Source: Flemingiibacterium sp045644145 (lineage in GTDB: Bacteria > Bacillota > Clostridia > Oscillospirales > CAG-272). From it: 32,951 nt of DNA. The notes under the pieces were generated by a model, which was not told the DNA's origin, made no database searches, and saw only the letters and a program-made list of their open reading frames with translations. Both the position numbers and the translations under genes were made by a program. The stretch covers positions 1 through 32,951 of the forward strand of contig JAZRGK010000053.1 of NCBI GenBank assembly GCA_045644145.1. The letters run 5' to 3'. Below are positions 30,029 to 32,951 of the stretch, piece by piece. How positions within the stretch are numbered: the first letter of the stretch is position 1; the number at the start of each line of letters is the position of its first letter.

Positions 30029-32617
30029 ATGACTGAAAAATTTACACAAAAATCTGTTGATATAATAAATTCCGCATCCGCCATGGCAAAGGAAGCCGGC
30101 AATCAGGCAATAACGGCGGAGCACCTTCTTTATGCACTCATTGACCAGAACGGCGGACTTGTCGGCTCGCTTTTCAGAAAAATGGGAGCGGACTGTGATG
30201 GCATACTTTCGGAGCTTGATGCTATGATCTCAAGGCTTCCGAAGGTTTCGGGTGGAGAGCTATATCCCTCAAGAGAAACTTCAAATATTCTGCAGTTTGC
30301 CGAGCAGGTTGCAAAAAAGCTTGGGGATGAGTATATTTCCGTTGAGCATATTATGCTTGGAATCTTCTCCGAGGGTACAAAACAGATAAAATCTATGCTG
30401 TCTGACCACGGCATAACAAGGGAGCGTTTTACAAAAGAGCTTGAGAGTGTAAAGCGCGGTCCCGTGACAAGCGACAATCCGGAAGACACCTACGACGTTT
30501 TGAAAAAATACGGAACGGATCTTGTGGAGCGCGCACGCTCCCAGAAGCTTGATCCGGTTATCGGACGTGATGCGGAAATAAGAAACGTTATCCGTATTCT
30601 TTCGCGCAAAACAAAAAATAATCCTGTTCTCATAGGCGAGCCGGGAGTTGGTAAGACTGCCATAGCAGAGGGGCTTGCACAGCGTATAGTTCGCGGTGAC
30701 GTGCCGGAAGGACTTCGTGAGAAAACAATATTCTCACTGGATATGGGTGCGCTTATTGCAGGCGCAAAGTACCGCGGTGAATTTGAGGAGCGTCTTAAGG
30801 CGGTGCTTGAGGAGGTAAAAAGCTCCGAGGGCAGAATAATACTGTTTATTGACGAGCTTCACACTATCGTAGGCGCAGGCAAGACTGACGGCGCAATGGA
30901 TGCGGGAAATCTTCTTAAGCCTATGCTTGCAAGGGGCGAGCTTCACTGCATCGGTGCAACTACTCTTGATGAGTACCGCAAATACATCGAAAAGGATGCG
31001 GCTCTTGAACGCCGTTTTCAGCCGGTACTTGTGGACGAACCGACTGTCGAGGATACTATCTCCATTCTGCGCGGACTTAAAGAGCGCTATGAGATATTCC
31101 ACGGCGTGCGCATTCACGACAACGCCATTGTAACGGCGGCGCTTCTTTCACACAGATATATAACCGACCGCTTCTTACCGGATAAGGCGATCGACCTTGT
31201 GGATGAAGCATGCGCTATGATACGTACGGAAATGGATTCCATGCCAAGCGAAATGGATGATATCAGAAGGCGTGTGATGCAGCTTGAAATTGAGGAAGCG
31301 GCACTTAAAAAAGAAGAGGATCAGTTGTCAAGAGATCGCCTTGCAAAGCTTTCTGCGGAGCTTGCGGAGGAAAAAGATAAGTTCAATGAGATGAAATCCC
31401 GTTGGGAAGCGGAAAAGAGCGGCGCTGATGAGGTAAAGCATCTTAAAGAGCAGATAGAAACGCTGTCGGGCGAAATGGAGCAGGCACAGCTTAAGGGAGA
31501 GTATGAAAAAGCCGCAAGGCTCAAATATTCGGACATTCCTGAACTTCAGAAGCGGCTTTCCGAAGCCGAAGCGAAGTCGGAGCAGGTAAACGGGGATACC
31601 CTCGTGCACGATACGGTGAGCGATGAGGAAATTGCGGAAATAGTGGCAAAATGGACGGGGGTTCCCGTATCAAAGCTGGTTGAAAGCGAGCGCGAGAAGC
31701 TGCTTCATCTCGACGAGGTTATTCACAAGCGGGTAATAGGTCAGGATGAGGCGGTCAGACTCGTTACAGAGGCGATTCAGCGAAGCCGTGCCGGTATAGC
31801 TGATCCTAACCGTCCTATCGGAAGCTTCATGTTTCTCGGTCCCACCGGTGTGGGTAAGACGGAGCTTGCAAAGGCGCTTGCAGAGTGCCTATTTGACGAC
31901 GAACACAACCTCGTGCGCATCGACATGACAGAATATATGGAGAAATTCAGCGTGTCAAGGCTTATCGGCGCCCCTCCCGGATATGTGGGCTACGACGAGG
32001 GTGGACAGCTTACCGAAGCGGTGCGCCGCAAGCCTTATTCGGTGGTGCTGTTTGACGAGGTGGAGAAGGCACATCCGGACGTATTCAACATTCTGCTTCA
32101 GATACTGGATGACGGCAGAGTTACCGACAGTCAGGGACGCACGGTGGATTTCAAGAACACGGTGATCATACTCACCTCAAATCTTGGAAGCACATATCTC
32201 CTTGACGGAATCGGAGATGACGGGGAGATAAATGAAAAGGCAAGAGCCGCGGTTATGGCGGAGCTTAGAGCCTCCTTCAGACCTGAATTTCTCAATCGCC
32301 TTGACGAAACTGTTATGTTCAAGCCGCTTACAAAGAGTGATCTCACAGGAATTATTGAAAATCTGATATGCGGACTTGAAAAGAGGCTTGCGGACCGTGA
32401 ACTTAAGCTTTCGGTCAGCGGTGAGGCGAAATCCCACATCATTGACCACGGATACGATCCCGTGTACGGTGCACGTCCTCTTAAGCGTTATCTTCAGTCC
32501 ACGGCGGAAACGCTCATTGCCAAGGCGATACTTGGCGGTGGCATTGCGGCAGGAGATACTATTGTTCTTGATACAGCGGATGGGAAGCTTGTGTGCAGAG
32601 TAAAACAAGGTGAATAA
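30029..32617 (+). CDS. clpB: ClpB-type AAA+ protein disaggregase
   Basis: ATP-driven hexameric unfoldase that works with DnaK/DnaJ to dissolve protein aggregates. The 862-aa chain has the N-terminal Clp repeat domain (ITAEHLLYALI and ISVEHIMLGIF), first AAA+ module with Walker A GEPGVGKT and Walker B ILFIDELH, a long coiled-coil middle domain (about residues 410-530, rich in Glu/Lys) characteristic of ClpB rather than ClpA, second AAA+ module with GPTGVGKT and VLFDEVEKAHPDV, and the C-terminal small domain. No ClpP-binding IGF/L loop was seen, which fits ClpB. AGAAAGGAG precedes the start. Ends at a strong terminator. Confidence 0.94.
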   Translation: MTEKFTQKSVDIINSASAMAKEAGNQAITAEHLLYALIDQNGGLVGSLFRKMGADCDGILSELDAMISRLPKVSGGELYPSRETSNILQFAEQVAKKLGDEYISVEHIMLGIFSEGTKQIKSMLSDHGITRERFTKELESVKRGPVTSDNPEDTYDVLKKYGTDLVERARSQKLDPVIGRDAEIRNVIRILSRKTKNNPVLIGEPGVGKTAIAEGLAQRIVRGDVPEGLREKTIFSLDMGALIAGAKYRGEFEERLKAVLEEVKSSEGRIILFIDELHTIVGAGKTDGAMDAGNLLKPMLARGELHCIGATTLDEYRKYIEKDAALERRFQPVLVDEPTVEDTISILRGLKERYEIFHGVRIHDNAIVTAALLSHRYITDRFLPDKAIDLVDEACAMIRTEMDSMPSEMDDIRRRVMQLEIEEAALKKEEDQLSRDRLAKLSAELAEEKDKFNEMKSRWEAEKSGADEVKHLKEQIETLSGEMEQAQLKGEYEKAARLKYSDIPELQKRLSEAEAKSEQVNGDTLVHDTVSDEEIAEIVAKWTGVPVSKLVESEREKLLHLDEVIHKRVIGQDEAVRLVTEAIQRSRAGIADPNRPIGSFMFLGPTGVGKTELAKALAECLFDDEHNLVRIDMTEYMEKFSVSRLIGAPPGYVGYDEGGQLTEAVRRKPYSVVLFDEVEKAHPDVFNILLQILDDGRVTDSQGRTVDFKNTVIILTSNLGSTYLLDGIGDDGEINEKARAAVMAELRASFRPEFLNRLDETVMFKPLTKSDLTGIIENLICGLEKRLADRELKLSVSGEAKSHIIDHGYDPVYGARPLKRYLQSTAETLIAKAILGGGIAAGDTIVLDTADGKLVCRVKQGE

Positions 32618-32650
32618 AAGCCTAAACTTATTTGGGTATACAAAACAAAA

Positions 32651-32676
32651 AACCTCGTCATTGACGAGGTTTTTTG
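32651..32676 (+). terminator. Terminator of the RHH-clpB operon
   Basis: AACCTCGTCA (32651-32660) pairs with TGACGAGGTT (32662-32671) and is followed by TTTTTG; A-rich on the left side, so it may also work in reverse. Confidence 0.92.
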
Positions 32677-32682
32677 TGGTGA

Positions 32683-32826
32683 ACCGAAACAATTAGAATA
32701 CGAACTTTTAATTTGTTCTTCGATATCTCGGAGAGTGACAGTTGATTTAAGATTATTGCTGAGATTGTATGTTACTATTATCTTTCTACCACCGCCATCA
32801 GTATCGAACAGATAAACACGGTTTAC
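32683..32826 (-). pseudogene. Fragment resembling the tail of a clostridial mobile-element protein
   Basis: On the minus strand this stretch reads VNRVYLFDTDGGGRKIIVTYN and then NLKSTVTLRDIEEQIKSS. This pattern recalls, with low certainty, the C-terminal tail of certain clostridial serine recombinases or related transposon proteins. Neither a start nor an in-frame stop of its own is seen: on one side it runs into the clpB terminator, on the other into the HAD fragment. I read it as a remnant of an insertion. Confidence 0.35.
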
Positions 32827-32951
32827 GAGGGTGTCCCTGCATTGCTGCAGGCGCTGACCGCCGCGGGATGTAAATTGGTGCTTGCCACCTCTAAGCCTGC
32901 GGTGTTCGCGGATAGAATTTTAGAGCATTTTGATTTGAAGAAATATTTTAC
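32815..32951 (+). pseudogene. HAD-family phosphatase (phosphoglycolate phosphatase-like), 5' part missing
   Basis: The plus strand encodes NTVYEGVPALLQALTAAG, then KLVLATSKPAVFADRILEHF and DLKKYF to the window end, which matches the cap-to-core segment and motif II (ATSK) of Gph/PGP-type HAD hydrolases from about residue 80. Upstream in this frame is a TGA in the 32740s region with no start codon between, and the N-terminal DxDxT nucleophile motif is absent. So either the gene lost its 5' end to an insertion, or an assembly or sequence join created the break. The 3' part continues beyond the window. Confidence 0.65.

Noticed and set aside
2..32951. tRNA genes, including one as an integration target
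   Set aside because: No cloverleaf-like sequence with GTTCRANNC was found near either end of the element, and serine recombinases do not need a tRNA target.

Overview
The window looks like a piece of chromosome (or metagenomic contig) from a gut-type anaerobic clostridium (Firmicutes, Clostridia). The flanking genes are an [FeFe]-hydrogenase, a methylenetetrahydrofolate reductase, a paired ABC exporter under a MarR repressor, the PFL/ACT gene pair, cofactor-independent phosphoglycerate mutase and a ClpB-type disaggregase. Spacing, strong GGAGG ribosome binding sites and TTGACA/TATAAT promoters also fit. Assignments come from reading the sequence and remembering protein families; no database search was run.

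Layout. 1-1336: 3' part of an [FeFe]-hydrogenase with its own terminator. About 1354-18239: an inserted element, nearly all on the minus strand, with a large serine recombinase at its left edge and related inverted sequences at the two ends. Its left half (1.4-8.2 kb) is a maintenance module: recombinase, a ribbon-helix-helix protein, a cluster of GCGATA repeats that could be an origin, a DUF927-type ATPase/helicase, a roughly 500-nt structured RNA candidate, a sigma-like HTH protein, and a small basic peptide followed by a DUF6809-like protein. No relaxase or conjugation gene is visible. Its right half (8.3-18.2 kb) is an AT-rich cargo island and the most interesting part.

The cargo island has a WYL-domain regulator and the same promoter architecture, GACA-N6-TGTC-N12-TATAAT, at four intergenic places. 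One palindrome is used divergently, giving five promoters. They would drive (A-) WYL regulator, a GIY-YIG-like protein without its catalytic Glu, a small Cys protein, a 427-aa His/Asp-motif protein, a 72-aa protein and a 707-aa TerB-like/beta-helix protein; (A+) a pseudoknotted non-coding RNA; (B) a 37-aa peptide and two unknown proteins; (C) an unknown protein and probably the 204-aa protein; (D) a short beta-helix protein and an FtsZ homologue that lacks the C-terminal tail. The TTGTC-N12-TAnnnT geometry matches that described for promoters activated by the WYL regulator PafBC in the mycobacterial DNA damage response. I infer a co-regulated, stress- or phage-triggered system, possibly acting on cell division, that I do not recognise as any named defence system.

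Right flank. 18.4-32.6 kb is ordinary chromosome: PsiE-like membrane protein (+), metF (-), marR-ABC-ABC operon (-), ACT-PFL operon (-), a membrane protein and a lipoprotein (+), gpmI (-), and a ribbon-helix-helix gene with clpB (+). The last ~270 bases hold a 5'-truncated HAD phosphatase facing a fragment that resembles the tail of another mobile-element protein.
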